Source: Lactuca virosa (lineage: Eukaryota; Streptophyta; Magnoliopsida; Asterales; Asteraceae). From it: DNA of 64,000 nt. This document shows positions 23,135 to 33,424 of the stretch, piece by piece. The DNA lies in contig CAKMRJ010003334.1 of assembly GCA_928212115.1 (NCBI GenBank), positions 20,139,290-20,203,289 on the forward strand, given 5' to 3'. Below the pieces are notes generated by a model. The model did no database searches. It worked only from the letters and a program-made list of their open reading frames with translations, and was not told the DNA's origin. The position numbers and the translations under genes are program-made. Each line of letters begins with the position of its first letter. Position 1 is the first letter of the stretch.

Positions 23135-23206
23135 CGCGTCGAGTCCCAATGTGGACTCGTCGAGTAGGATGAACTCGGCGAGTCCATATGGTGACTCGGC
23201 GAGTCT
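23135..23206 (+). repeat. ACTCGGCGAGT dyad cluster in leader
   Basis: Four related dyads (CGCGTCGAGT, ACTCGTCGAGT, ACTCGGCGAGT and ACTCGGCGAGT) spaced 19-25 bp apart, about 90 bp after the PBS. The same kind of cluster occupies the same place in the copia element at 9187-16227. Confidence 0.9.
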
Positions 23207-24443
23207 GGCTGTTAGACAGACGGATTTTCGGGATTTTTGCCTATTTTGACTTAGGATAATTGCCATAAATGTTTGAAATTAATAAAATACGAATTTTATT
23301 GATTCCTTATGAGTATCTTTGTCAAAATAAAAGATTTTTGTCATCTAATTAGATAATTGTTACCTTATTTGATAAATGCTAAATTATTTGAATTATTTGG
23401 TCGATTATCTTGCATGAAATTGGATTAGGTCAAAACTAGATAATCACCAATTAATTGTTTAATTGCCTTATTTGTATTTTGATCTAGATAGTTTTGAAAG
23501 GTTTCAAAACTTGCCCTCAAGTTTTGGAATTTAAATTTTAATTTAAAGTTTAATTTTTGAAATTTTAAATTCTAAAACCCTAGTTTTGAAAAAGTTCAAA
23601 TTACACCCTTGTGGTTTTATTAAGTTAATTAAAAGTATAATTAAGAGAGTTAATAAATCTACAATGATATGGTTTATATTTGATTAAATTAAAAGTGTAA
23701 TTTATAAAATTAAACCACCTAGTATTTTAAAAGTATAAAATACACCCTTATACTATATATAACATTAAAAGTCTAATATTATATATTTATAACTTAAACT
23801 ACTAGTATTACCGTTAGTAGGCCTCACTCACGAAGCTGGTCTATAAGGGGTGTTTAAGGAAGCGGCCTATAAAATGACCGTCATTGGGTATCCACTCTTA
23901 TCCACCGCACTCTTGACTAGTGGAGGGTCGTTAGCCGAACGGGTAGGATAGGGCAAACCCTTTCCATTAAAAGTATAATGAATTATAAAGTAACTAAATG
24001 TTTTTACAAAATTCACAATCTTAGTTACTTTAGGCAAAAGTGAGTTTGATGCAATTCCATGAAATTACACTTTGTACCGTTGCTGAGACGTTAGTGGAGC
24101 ATGTGTGGTTAACCGACACACTAAATGGGTTCTAAGCAAAGGTAGCGCAGGGTGACTCGATGTTTGTCATAGTTCGGTGGAGCGTGTGTGGTTAACCGGC
24201 ACATCGAATAGGTGACTGTAACATTGGGGGTGTCATGTAAGTTTGCATGGTTATTCACACCATGTTTTGTGATCCTCGGCATCCCAGTCACAAATCGAGG
24301 GGCATATCGAGATTTAAACATGCCATTGAAAAGTTCAATGAATCTCAAAGGATCTAGGAGTTGTCAATACATTTAAAACTTAATCTCTTTTTCGTTTTTC
24401 ATGGTGGAAAATTAGTGAATTGTCATTCACTTACCTTCAAATG
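23207..24443 (+). other. Copia leader
   Basis: AT-rich untranslated leader. It holds the CTATCCTACCCGTTCGG-type segment and the GTGTGGTTAACCGGCACA repeats, both also present, in reverse orientation, in the leader at 14349-15434. No ORF is credible before gag. Confidence 0.7.
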
Positions 24444-24486
24444 TTCTGCAATTTGGAATACGACATCCCTCTTCCATGTTGTAGAA
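24444..24486 (+). other. Conserved-loop hairpin H5 in gag leader
   Basis: TTCTGCAATTTGGAA pairs with TTCCATGTTGTAGAA (14 of 15 positions, counting two G-U pairs) and closes the loop TACGACATCCCTC. The loop equals that of H1, H3 and H4, but the stem sequence is different. It lies about 90 bases before the gag ATG. Confidence 0.75.
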
Positions 24487-24578
24487 TATTGTGTTGGGTC
24501 CTAGCCTTAATATCTCATTTGGGTGTTTTATTAAGGACTCAATCAATCAACTAACTTAAATTTTCTCCCGTTTTGTAG

Positions 24579-25240
24579 ATGTCAAAGTATGACAACTATG
24601 GTCTTCCCAAATCCCTTGGAACAAGCTTTCCACATGAAGATGATATTCCACGATTCGATCGAGGAACAAGAGATCATGCTTCACTTCCTCCACCTCATCC
24701 TATTATTCTCCCTAACCCACAAGTTCAAAGGCTTGAAAAGTTCAAGCTCACTCAAGCCCTTTCGGAAAGTAAACATGAAGAAGGCAAGTCAGTGTGTGCA
24801 CACTTAGAGATGAAGTCACACATTGATAGGTTAAGAATATTGGGAGTCGTTGTCTGTGAGAAGCTGGCTGTTGACTGGATTCTTCAGTCGCTTCCTCACT
24901 CATATAGTGAGTTCGTAAGAGAGTACTATATGATAGACCACGACGCGACCCTCATCGATCTCACCTATTTTCTTGTTGCTGCTGAATCAGCAATGATTTG
25001 GCGCACTAGAGAAGCAAAGTTGATTGGTGGATCTGCCTTCCAAACCTCTATGGACATAGGCAATGGCAACGAAAGGCATGCCATGGTCGAAAGTTTGATC
25101 ATAAGAGAAAGGCAAAGTCTGAAGTAGTTCCGTGTGCTGTTCCAAAAGAGTCAATTTGCTTTTATTGCCAAGAGAAGGGGAATTGGAGACGAAGCTACCC
25201 TGTCTACCTGACATATCTAAGAGATGGGAGAGTCAAGACG
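24579..25240 (+). pseudogene. Copia-type Gag, frameshifted
   Basis: The open part (24579-25127, 182 residues) starts MSKYDNYGLPKSLGTSF. It has the Ty1/copia Gag core with SESKHEEGKSVCAHLEMKSH, LAVDWILQSLPHSYSEFVREY and DLTYFLVAAESAM. A shift near 25080 leads to an early stop at 25127. In the next frame the protein continues with a zinc knuckle CFYCQEKGNWRRSY in which the histidine and last cysteine are lost. A possible intron follows (GTAAAATCC at 25257; TTTTGTAG before 25344). Gag coats element RNA in particles; here the knuckle is damaged. Confidence 0.82.
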
Positions 25241-26928
25241 TTTGGCTCTACTTCAGGTAAAATCCATTAACTAACTCTATAAGTTCCTATTTTTTGATTC
25301 TTGATACATTATGTGATAAGATTACATTTTTGATGTTTTGTAGAATCGAAGAAAAGAAAGGAAGCTTAAAGGAAGAAGCGTGCTGAATCTGATCGCGAAG
25401 AAATGTATTTCGATCGCATGATTCGATGATCGGATTTTTGGAGCTGCTACTTTTAGAGTTATGATAGATTACTTAGGAATATGTAATAGCATAGTTTTTC
25501 ATTTGAATTGCATTGTAAGGACAAGTTTTCCGCACCTTTTATAAATAAAATAAATTTTTATTTTTGTCTTATTTATATATTTATCCTTGCAATGACATGT
25601 ATGAAAAATTGATGTTTGTGTATTTCTATAATTAGCAATGTTGAAATGGATGTGATTCTTAGTTATGTTATTTATAATAGTGTCATAATTTTCTAAGTAA
25701 GAAAAGATTCCCATCGCCTAAGTTTCAATTGGACAGAAACTTGGAATCATACAACTTGTATTGTATGATGTATGGAAATCTTGGTACTTAAGTAATTAAG
25801 ACTAATTCCTTGTTCACATAAGTATGTGAGTCAAGTGAAGGACTAAAGGAACTGGTACACAATGTTGTGCACTAGTCAAGTCCACCATAAATAATAATAA
25901 CATTATTCGTCATGATTTACTAAAGGTCTAGTAAATGTGGTTATACTTACAAGATTAAGTGTAATTCTGAATCATTGAAAAGTTTCAATGTATGGCAGAA
26001 CGAATAAGAAGAATCAATTAGGCAGAAAGATAAAAGTTTCTCCGATCTAAGAAGAAGGGAGAGTACTTTTGTATTGTATTTTATGATCATCTTGTTGATT
26101 ATAAAACCATATTACAATTCATCCTCTAAGGACACCTTAGTGCACTACTTTGGCTAAGAAGAGGAATCGGGAATTGTTGTAGTGGTTAAGTCAATAAGAT
26201 GTATCGTACTTCGTTCCAAAATCAAGTCTTAGAGTCATACTCCGAGGTTGTGACTTGAGTGACATAATCTTAAGTAGGAATGTTCTTACACTTGCACATT
26301 TTGGTAAGTTGTGATGTCTTGAATAAGACAAAGACCAACTAGTACCAAATTACGTGTAGGTTTTGTCTTGATATAGACACACACTAACTCTTGGATATTT
26401 GTTTTTGTCAAGAAATGTTTCTTGATAAGAGAATCTAATATGACAAGAGGTCAGTGGGAGTCTAAAGATCTTGAAAAGTTTCAAGAACAAATCAAGAAGT
26501 AAACCTTTTAAACACTAGCACACGACTTGAGGATTGTAACCTATCGTGTTGACGTATTCTTGTTTCTATGCCAATCCAGTTGAGTTGATTATGCATATGA
26601 GTTCTACGAGTTCTCAATAGAATGCATAAGGAAAGCACCTTGTTCAATGAAAGTACATTGACTGGCATAGGTGAGATGCTAAATAACTTAGAAGCAATGG
26701 TGGTACCCTTGATGGCAAAGAATCAAGTATGAACAAGTTCTGTCCATAAGAGTTTGGATTTGTCACAAACATTATCTTATGATTATGGTTATGACAAATT
26801 CACATGGATAGGAACACATGCACCATAAAATCTAAGTGTCATAAGGTTTCTCTCCTTCATGAAAATGATTGTGGGGAAACACCTTCACTAAGAGAGATTT
26901 TAAGAAAATAGCGATTATGTAAATTGCA

Positions 26929-26982
26929 TTCTCAAATTCGATTATGATTACGACATCCCTCTTCATAGTTCGAATTGTGAGA
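26929..26982 (+). other. Conserved-loop hairpin H3
   Basis: Arms TCTCAAATTCGATTATGA and TCATAGTTCGAATTGTGAGA enclose TTACGACATCCCTCT. Confidence 0.72.
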
Positions 26983-27442
26983 TTTGGTGATTAGTCTGAA
27001 CATTTGGGACTTAGTAATATAAGTTCTGAATTAGTTTAGACACACATGTGAGCTGTCTAAGGAAAGGTGTGTGAGTTTGAGAAGCTTAGATAAAGGCTTA
27101 TCGAAGCACATCGTATTGGAAATATGAACTTTGGAAATCAATAAGTATTTTCTTTTAGAAGTCCAACTATTTTCTGAATACATTTCAAAGCTAGTGGGAG
27201 TATAAATCTTATGCTGGAATGGATATAATCATCATGTTAGTGGGAGCATGATTATTATTTTAAGTATTGCAAGTTGGCAATATTAATTATAGAAAACAAA
27301 AGTTTCACTTTGCAAAGTTGCAGGGGTTAAAAAGTTGTTTTGCTATAATTAAGGGAGAGAATGTTATACTTCGTTTCCAATCTAAAAGCTTAGATCGAGA
27401 AATTTTAATTGAATTTAGTCAAGGATATATTTATTAATTGCA

Positions 27443-27498
27443 TTCTCAAAGTTCGATTATGATTACGACATCCCTCTTCATAGTTCGAACTTTGAGAA
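27443..27498 (+). other. Conserved-loop hairpin H4
   Basis: Arms TTCTCAAAGTTCGA and TCGAACTTTGAGAA pair perfectly over 14 bp, next to an imperfect TTATGA/TCATAG part. The loop is the same as in H3. Relative to H3 both arms changed together (AAATTCGA to AAAGTTCGA, and TCGAATTGTGA to TCGAACTTTGA). Confidence 0.75.
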
Positions 27499-28648
27499 CA
27501 CGACAACTAGAAATATTATGGCAATATTATAGCAAGAAACTGGTAAAGTATCACGTTTTTCATTATGAATCGTATCCCACACGCTTCGGGTATAGGATCG
27601 ATTGCATATGCTGTAATATTCGACTGTTCTAAAATTTTCCAAGTGCATAGGGCATTTAGAGGGAAAAAGGGAATAGAACCGGATTTGACTAAAATAATTA
27701 AACACATGTCAAGGACAATCTAAGGTTCTCCAAGGATTGGTCGCTTGCGGACAATTGGAAGTATAGTCATAGATGGACCATATTGACATTATTATGAATA
27801 GATAAGACTCTATTTAGAATGAGTTGTCATATGGAAAAATATGGAAATATTTCCTTATTGGGAGTTGGACGTTAAGAATCTATGTCTAGATTAGAAACTT
27901 CTATGCAAGAAGGATGTTCAAAGGAATGTACTTTGAATGTGAGACTTCATGACTATGGAATTGTCTTGTAACAATCTCCAATAGAGCACTTTGTAATTTC
28001 ATTGGAGCCAAAGTCATGAGTAAGGACCATTCCATGGAATTCAAGTGATTAGAGCCAAAGTCATGAGTAAGGACCATTCCATGGAATTCAAGTGACTATG
28101 GAATTGTCTTGTCCCATGCTCATTGGAGCCAAAGTCATTAGAGCATGGGACAATTATTGTCATAATTCAAGTGAGAAGTTGATTACCCGAAACAACAAAT
28201 AATGAGTAATCAATATGGTGATTAAATAAAAGTGTTTTATTTATACTCAAATGTTTGAGGCTATATAGTATTAGTATTATTCTTGTGTTTCACTTTGCAT
28301 GTTTTGACTTCCCGAATAATAAGATTATTCAAACCCTCCACAGTCGCTCATACTTTGGAAGTAGGTATGAAAGAAGACTGTCATGAATCCGTCTGTAGAT
28401 TGCCTAAAGTGTTTAGTCATAGGACAAGTTTGCTATAGAGTTCATGAGTGCTGCTATAAGATTAGAGTATTGGATTAAACCCATGCTCACTTGGATCGCT
28501 TCATGGATTTTATCACGAGTGATTGGTGAGACGATAATATCTTATATTCTTGAAACCGAGATGTGTGAGTTGTATCTTGCGAGTCGGTTACACATTGATA
28601 ATATGTAAACGCACCAGTAACTTGGTGTTATAAAACATATTGTTGTGT

Positions 28649-29257
28649 GTTCAACTGTAGTCTATTGTCAGTCGTCATAAATCAGAAATCAGGAAACAAC
28701 ACGTGAACAGAGAGTATGATTAAAATCCATGTCTCAGTTCATACGATATCTAGAATGGAGGAATATATGATCCCTTATCTAAAGGACAGGTTGCTGATAA
28801 GATCAAAGTTCGACAGCGTCTTTGAGAGCTACGATTGCTAATCGGATTGTACTTACATTATAGTTACATTATAAAACATATTGTTGTGCGTGATTCGGTG
28901 AGTGAGTACAAGCGAACATTGAGTGAAGTTTATCCGTTCCTTTTACCCAAAGTGGGATAAAAGCGATATCTGTGGGCCCCTCGATGATTTAGTGATGACA
29001 CCCTAAGCGCTTGGCCAAGCCGAGACTAAGTTGATGTGTTCAACTGTAGTATGTTGTCAGTCGTCATAAATCAGAAATCGGGAAACAACACGTGAACAGA
29101 GAGTATGATTATAATCCATGTCTCAGTTCATACGATATCTAGAATGGAGGAATATATGATCCCTTATCTAAAGGACAGGTTGCTGATAAGATCAGAGTTC
29201 GACAGCGTCTTTGAGAGCTATGATTGCTAATCAGATTGTACTTACATTATAGTTACT
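28649..29257 (+). repeat. 389-bp tandem duplication before the 3' LTR
   Basis: The segment starting GTTCAACTGTAGT (about 28649) recurs at about 29038, with the same text up to TTACATTATAGTTA (28868 and 29257). Copia X at 51880-52354 has the single-copy form. It sits just upstream of the polypurine tract. Confidence 0.85.
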
Positions 29258-29266
29258 AGACTTATC

Positions 29267-29278
29267 CAAGTGGGAGAC
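29267..29278 (+). other. Copia polypurine tract
   Basis: CAAGTGGGAGAC directly upstream of the LTR start TGTTGG. It is identical in core to the tracts at 9967-9978 (-) and 52343-52354. Confidence 0.9.
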
Positions 29279-30059
29279 TGTTGGATTAGTGTCTAACCCG
29301 TAACTATATTTGGTATCTATTTGACCCGGTTGTGCATGGTCCTTTTGGGTTGCTTTCACCAAAGCAACTTGATAGGATGATTTATGGAGAAAGAGGATTA
29401 ATTATGATTTATTAATATATTTTATGAATAATATATTGAAGGAGAAATCATATTGTTTAATTAATATTAGTCAAGAATTAATTAAGAATTAGTTTTGTGT
29501 CTAAAAGACATTAATTAAACTTAGGGGACTGGAATTGTAATTATAAGATAATTGTAATTGGGCTATGGATCACCTTGGAACATAGGTTGGACAAATTCTA
29601 TGGGAAGCCTATAAGGAATTCGTCCAAGGGGTGTTCTAAAGGGAGTATGTGGGCTGCTTAGGGCCTAAGCAGTCAAATTAGGGTTTCCTAGTTGAAAACC
29701 CTAATAGCCACACTATATAAAGACGCCGATGGCCCCAAAAACGTGGTGAACTCCCTTGGAAGAACCCTAGGTCATTTTGGGTGCTCCTCCTCCTTCTCAT
29801 AAGTCATTCTCTTGCTTTTGGTGTTTGTAAGCCATTAGAGGAGTGACACTTGTGACTCTAAGCTCCAAAGACAAGAAGATTCAAGCCATTGAAGAAGAGG
29901 TAATCATCTAGATCTGCTCTTATGTGAAAATTTCGAAACGCATATGCTAGATTAGGGTTCTTGAGTCTTGGATGAATTGCATGTATAATAGAGAAACCTA
30001 GATCCAAGCATTAGGGTTTGCATGAGCACATAGGATGTTCTTTTGTATAAAACCCATCA
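29279..30059 (+). repeat. Copia 3' LTR followed by CTATT
   Basis: 781 bp, TGTTGGATTAG to AAACCCATCA, with TATATAAA at 29714-29721. It is followed by CTATT (30060-30064), the same target duplication as at 20475 and 21262. Confidence 0.95.
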
Positions 30060-31309
30060 CTATTAATAATGAGTTGTCATATGGGAAATATGAAAGTGTT
30101 TTCCATATTGGGAGTTGGATATTAAGGATCTATGTGTCAGTTAGAAACTTTTATGCAAGAAGGATGTTCAAAGGAATGTACTTTGAATTTGAGACTTCAT
30201 TTCCATAGAATTGTCTTGTAAAAATATCTAAGGGAATATTTTGTAATATCGTTGGTCAAGTCTCTGTGACTTTTGGTACCTACGGTCACACTTTTCGAAA
30301 AACGGTGTGTGACACTTTTTATTAAAAGTGTGGCCAAAGGTCACTAAAAAAATTTAGAGACTATTTTTGGATACATTTAAATTAGTTTGTGTGGCCATTA
30401 TATAGATAATCAAAACTTTAACCACACTTAATTATACCAAATGTGACAAATATTAGTCACACTCGACCACTGAGGCCATAGGTCACAATCAACCACAGGT
30501 ATCGATTAAGTTTGTCATACTTTTTTTATGAGAGACAGCAGATAAACGTATCGTGACATGAGTTAGTTCTATGTGTGTTTATAACCTGGTGCCTTTTTAG
30601 CCCAATAACAGACAAAGTAGCTAAAAGTTGATACATATGGTCACACTAAATATTTGTGTGTCGATAGGGCGGTTCTGTACTAGTTGTACTTAGTTAACGC
30701 AAGAAAATAAAACAAGTTAGTATTGGTTACTTATGGTCATGTACATTTTATTATGTGTGTCAAAATAATATGAATTGGCTTTAAGAAGAAACAAATATTG
30801 TGTGTGTAAGTAGCATTTAGTTACGATTACAACTATTATATGTGTCTATATGTAAATATAGACACATATGTAATGTTTATTCTGGTTGTACTATTGGATT
30901 TGGAAGACTCTTAAATTTGACCATATTTATCTTTGATATCATTTGGCAGAATAAAAAATGAACAAAAAGTTCAATCATGGCATTGAATATGTGACTATGA
31001 TTATATAATGGTCATTGTTTTCGTGCTAGTGTATGTCTAAAGTTAAATAATAGTCACCACATATAAAACGAAAATGTATTCTTGTAAGTATTTACTAGTG
31101 ACTTATTAATATAATTTGTACTTGGTTAAAAATCTGATTAACATAAATAAATAACACCAAACTACCCTTTGTTAACTAGTCAACAATTTGACTTACCCTC
31201 TAGAAGGGGACATAAATTGTGACTAGTGTCTTTACCAATTTTCGCATCAAAACTCTAAAAAATTAAAAGACCATATTTGTTATGATAAAAGAAGAAGAAA
31301 AAAATGTGA
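30060..31309 (+). repeat. Duplicated flank D2
   Basis: Second copy of D1, continuing past 31309 into unduplicated CACTA interior. A 75-80 bp deletion (compare 21484-21560) at the shared word ACCTA removed the end of the X segment, the TTC target site and the first bases of the CACTA terminal repeat. Confidence 0.92.
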
Positions 31310-33323
31310 ACATAAGTACTTTTTTGCCACTGATACGCAATGTTTAATAGTTAAACTCTAGACATCTTTGTAAAATGGTCAAAATAAATATAGCAATGGT
31401 TTAATCGATCTAGATGAAATAAAATAATACAAATTCATAGAATTTAAGTGGAAAATAAATTATATCAAATTAAAATGCCACAAGAACATGGAACAAAACA
31501 ATTACAAGGAGAGAAAAATAAAGTACAATCTCATAATTAGAACTCTTCATCAATAATCCACCATTTTGTTAAAAAAATAGTTTAGAAATAAGGATATTAT
31601 TGTCCATTTTGGGCCAAAACACCAATGAAACAAAGGAATTCTAATTCTAATTAATTGACATCAACCAATGGACCATTTTTCCGAAGGAGAACCGGAAGCT
31701 ACTAGCCTGCACTTCCGAGCAAACTTCCAAGAAAATTTTTTTCTCCTTTAGTCAACTAACTTTGGGTTTTCAAACATTAAACACAAAATGAAAATTATAA
31801 GTTTTAATGCATGAACTTTGAGAGGCTGAAGGGCGTGGAAGGAGATTGTTAAGGATGTGAAAACCTGCATAAGGCCAAGGGAAAATTAGTAATTTAAGAC
31901 ATAAAATGAGAAATGAGAAAAACCTTGAAATGGTAAATGGCAACTGAGATTTTTCTTTTTCTGCTTACCTAATCAAACCATGCAAAATGACCACAATGGT
32001 CATTTTGACTACCATTCCAAGTATGGACCTAAAGAGTCAAAATGACCAAAACGGTCGAATTGCGAAACTTCTTACCTGTAAAGAAATGTTTCAGATGACA
32101 AATTTTTTGACTATTTTGATTAACCTGATGAAAATAACATGTCAAAAATTGACTTAAATGGTCAAAATGACAAAACCAATCTCAAAGGGAAACTTTGTAC
32201 CATTTGGTTATATAATGGATCTTACTAGTAGGAGTATGGAACTTATGTTTACTATATATAATGGATCTTGAGGTGCTTAATTCGAACTCAAAGCAGTTGA
32301 TATGAGGTTTATTACAGATCATATTCAATCAAAATCTAAAATCATCTATGAGCGTTTGACCACTAGGCACTAGAAGGAAAAAATAAAGATCCAATTCTAC
32401 ATAACCTACTAAGATCAATGTAAGACTCAACCTAAAACGAAAAACACAAAAATAATGAAAAATTAAGAATTGTACCATGTAAGGGAATTTTTCTTTATAT
32501 TGAGATACTGATCAACCGAATGAAGGGTTCCTCTTATCATCAAGACATTCTTCAATTCCATAGTCGCATCTCTTCCCAACAAATATTTTCACTTTTCTTG
32601 ATCAAAAAACCTTGATTTAACCTTTTGTCTAGGATTCATCTTTTGTTGTAATGTGAGTAAACAAGAACACCAACCCTTTGCTAAATTGAACCCTAAAAAC
32701 AAAATGATTGTAGATGAACAAACACAGACACGACGGTGGAATCAAACTGCAGACGAACACACATACATGAAGGTAGAGGCGTTGATTTGTGTACCAAGCA
32801 TCATCTTCAGAATAACTTAAACAACAATTTCACTTACTTGCTATAGAAGAACACACAGACAAGACGGAGCGACCAAACGATGATGGAGGCCTCGATGGTG
32901 GATAGTGTTATAGATGGACGGGAGCGTCGACCTGTGGATGCCTTCGTCGGAGGGGATAGCTGATGGTGGTGATGAAACCAATCACTGGTGGAGGGTTGTG
33001 AACTGGCAGGAGATAATAGTAGTGAAATAGATAAATTGATGGTGGCGAGAGACAAGAGCGACGGAGTAGAGAGATAGAGAGACTGAGTACTGGTGATCGT
33101 GTTGATTGGCAGACCAAAGACAATGTGGTGGAGTAGATCGATGAAGAAAGAGATGAAGGAGAAAGAGGGTTCATGAATTATTTGGGAGAGATTGAGAGGG
33201 AACTCCTGATGGCGGGTTAATTTGGAGGTTGAAGAAACGAACTACAATTGTAGATAGCGGGTCTTTGAAATTTTTTGGGTTGGGAAAAAATATTTTGGGG
33301 AAAACGAAAAATCAAAGGGAGGG

Positions 33324-33326
<3 letters not shown>
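31310..33326. other. CACTA interior, unassigned
   Basis: AT-rich. AAAATGACC / GGTCATTTT words recur at 31980-32180. The 32700-33250 stretch is more GC-rich and has serine-rich frames on the minus strand without recognisable motifs; no gene is called. Confidence 0.4.

Positions 33327-33379
<53 letters not shown>
33327..33379. repeat. (TA)n microsatellite
   Basis: About 26 TA units at the junction with the truncated Ty3 LTR. Confidence 0.95.
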
Positions 33380-33381
<2 letters not shown>

Positions 33382-33424
33382 CTTTAAATTTTGATTTACT
33401 AATTTTGAATTTAGGATGAAAATG

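Larger units (their letters stand above)
25241..28620 (+). other. Copia long non-coding internal region
   Basis: No pol domain is detectable in either strand. Hairpins H3 and H4 lie here. A 47-bp tandem duplication (AGCCAAAGTCATGAGTAAGG at 28006 and 28053) is present. The part from 26861 is collinear with copia X at 19479-20479. Confidence 0.7.
22589..30059 (+). mobile_element. Gag-only copia element (5' LTR truncated)
   Basis: Order: last 452 bp of a 5' LTR (22589-23040), PBS (23042-23053), leader, gag (24579-about 25240), about 4 kb of non-coding DNA, polypurine tract and 3' LTR (29279-30059). No protease, integrase, reverse transcriptase or RNase H is present. Such gag-only copia-related elements are known in plants as TR-GAG. 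The LTR ends, PBS, dyads and leader phrases match the pol-bearing element at 9187-16227, a plausible autonomous relative. The right flank repeats the CTATT target site. Confidence 0.85.

Noticed and set aside
32834..33174. Serine-rich minus-strand frames as a gene
   Set aside because: Two overlapping short frames without motifs, splice structure or similarity. Left as unassigned CACTA interior.
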